6,234 nt of DNA from NCBI GenBank assembly GCA_002310035.1, contig DBYC01000041.1, forward strand, positions 18,652 to 24,885, given 5' to 3'. This stretch comes from a bacterium UBP6_UBA1196. Its GTDB lineage: Bacteria; UBP6; UBA1177. Both the position numbers and the translations under genes were made by a program. The notes below the pieces were generated by a model. It was not told where the DNA came from. It searched no databases and was given only the letters and a program-made list of their open reading frames with translations. Positions 5,716-6,234 of the stretch are shown piece by piece. The first letter of the stretch is position 1, and the number at the start of each line of letters is the position of its first letter.

Positions 5716-6234
5716 TTAGAGCCAGCCTTCAATCTTTTCGTCATATTTAAGTGTCGTATTCGAGACTTTAAGGCATGCGCCGCCGTTAACGGGTGACGAT
5801 TCGTTGCTGCTCTCGTCAATCGTGACTTGCTCAAGCACGACATCCGTAAGGGTCGCGGAAATCGTTGCAGAGCCGTTTAAACCCAACCATCCGTCGTCAT
5901 AATTGTCTTTCACATTGACAGTACCTGATCTCTGGAAATAAATTGTTGCGCCGCCGTCTTCCTTTACATAAATGAGCAATCCTTCCTTATTACTCATGTT
6001 CTTTCCTTCAAGTTTGAATTCTCCTTCAAAAGAGGAAAGCCCTACAAACTTTACATAGAAAGTATCTGCCTCGGAAGAACCGGTGTTCGGAGTGTAGCTT
6101 GTATAAAATACACTGTTGTCAGGATGGTCGATACCGCCGTCTCCTTCGATATTTATATTTTTGGTAAGAGTAATTTGCGTGCATTCCTCCGGGGTCTCGC
6201 CTGTATCGGGCTCATCAATGTCGTCATCAGGTTC
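5716..6234 (-). CDS. Probable secreted protein with acidic linker, C-terminal part (5' end outside window)
   Basis: The frame is open without a stop from the right edge to TAA at 5716-5718, giving 172 visible residues; start and any signal peptide lie beyond the window. An internal ATG at 5997 would drop 79 in-frame residues that look genuine. The visible part begins with an acidic Pro-containing linker (EPDDDIDEPDTGETPEEC) and continues into a probably beta-rich domain with VFYTSYTPNTG (42-52), LLIYVKEDGGATIYFQRSG (86-104), a VTID segment and PVNGGACL near the end. Two cysteines are visible (18 and 154) and could pair. No catalytic motif is seen and I do not recognise a characterised family, though the pattern resembles hypothetical lipoproteins of uncultured deltaproteobacteria (memory only). 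The acidic linker matches the style of the next gene's spacer, suggesting both are displayed on the cell surface. It could be cotranscribed with that gene across the 120-bp gap. Confidence 0.8.
   Translation of the reverse strand, partial: EPDDDIDEPDTGETPEECTQITLTKNINIEGDGGIDHPDNSVFYTSYTPNTGSSEADTFYVKFVGLSSFEGEFKLEGKNMSNKEGLLIYVKEDGGATIYFQRSGTVNVKDNYDDGWLGLNGSATISATLTDVVLEQVTIDESSNESSPVNGGACLKVSNTTLKYDEKIEGWL

Noticed and set aside
5995..5997. Minus-strand ATG as the start of the right-edge gene
   Set aside because: The frame stays open for 79 more codons to the window edge, with a coherent acidic linker. The purine stretch upstream (GAAGGAAAG) is probably fortuitous.

Overview
The window looks like chromosomal DNA from a diderm (Gram-negative-type) bacterium. 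It encodes a TonB C-terminal domain and a type II signal-peptide lipoprotein. Secreted proteins built from a lipid anchor, an Asp/Asn/Gly/Glu-rich spacer, small 'DC' cysteine modules and beta-rich domains are, from memory, common in deltaproteobacterial and Myxococcota-like genomes. That placement is a guess; no rRNA or other marker gene is present.

Left part, plus strand: the C-terminal end of a TonB-family protein (cut by the left edge) is followed 53 bp later by a complete glycogen/alpha-glucan phosphorylase gene, glgP. It has its own ribosome binding site and a plausible promoter. All the main phosphorylase motifs are intact.

Right part, minus strand, read from the right edge leftward: the C-terminal 172 residues of a probable secreted protein (cut by the right edge), then a 120-bp gap holding a good promoter and a near-perfect Shine-Dalgarno. 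After that come three closely spaced genes that probably form one operon: a 541-residue multidomain lipoprotein, a 116-residue HIT-family nucleotide hydrolase, and a 232-residue Rossmann/DUF2520 protein. The last of these meets glgP tail to tail with only 5 bp between stop codons.

Functionally the window mixes storage-polysaccharide breakdown (glgP), cytosolic housekeeping enzymes (HIT, DUF2520) and cell-envelope proteins (TonB-like, two secreted proteins). I see no RNA gene, mobile element, CRISPR array or recognisable defence system. There is no intergenic stretch over 300 bp. The least explained material is the two neighbouring secreted proteins: their C-terminal domains are not assigned to a function here, and the larger one carries three copies of a four-cysteine module split by an acidic spacer of about 118 residues.
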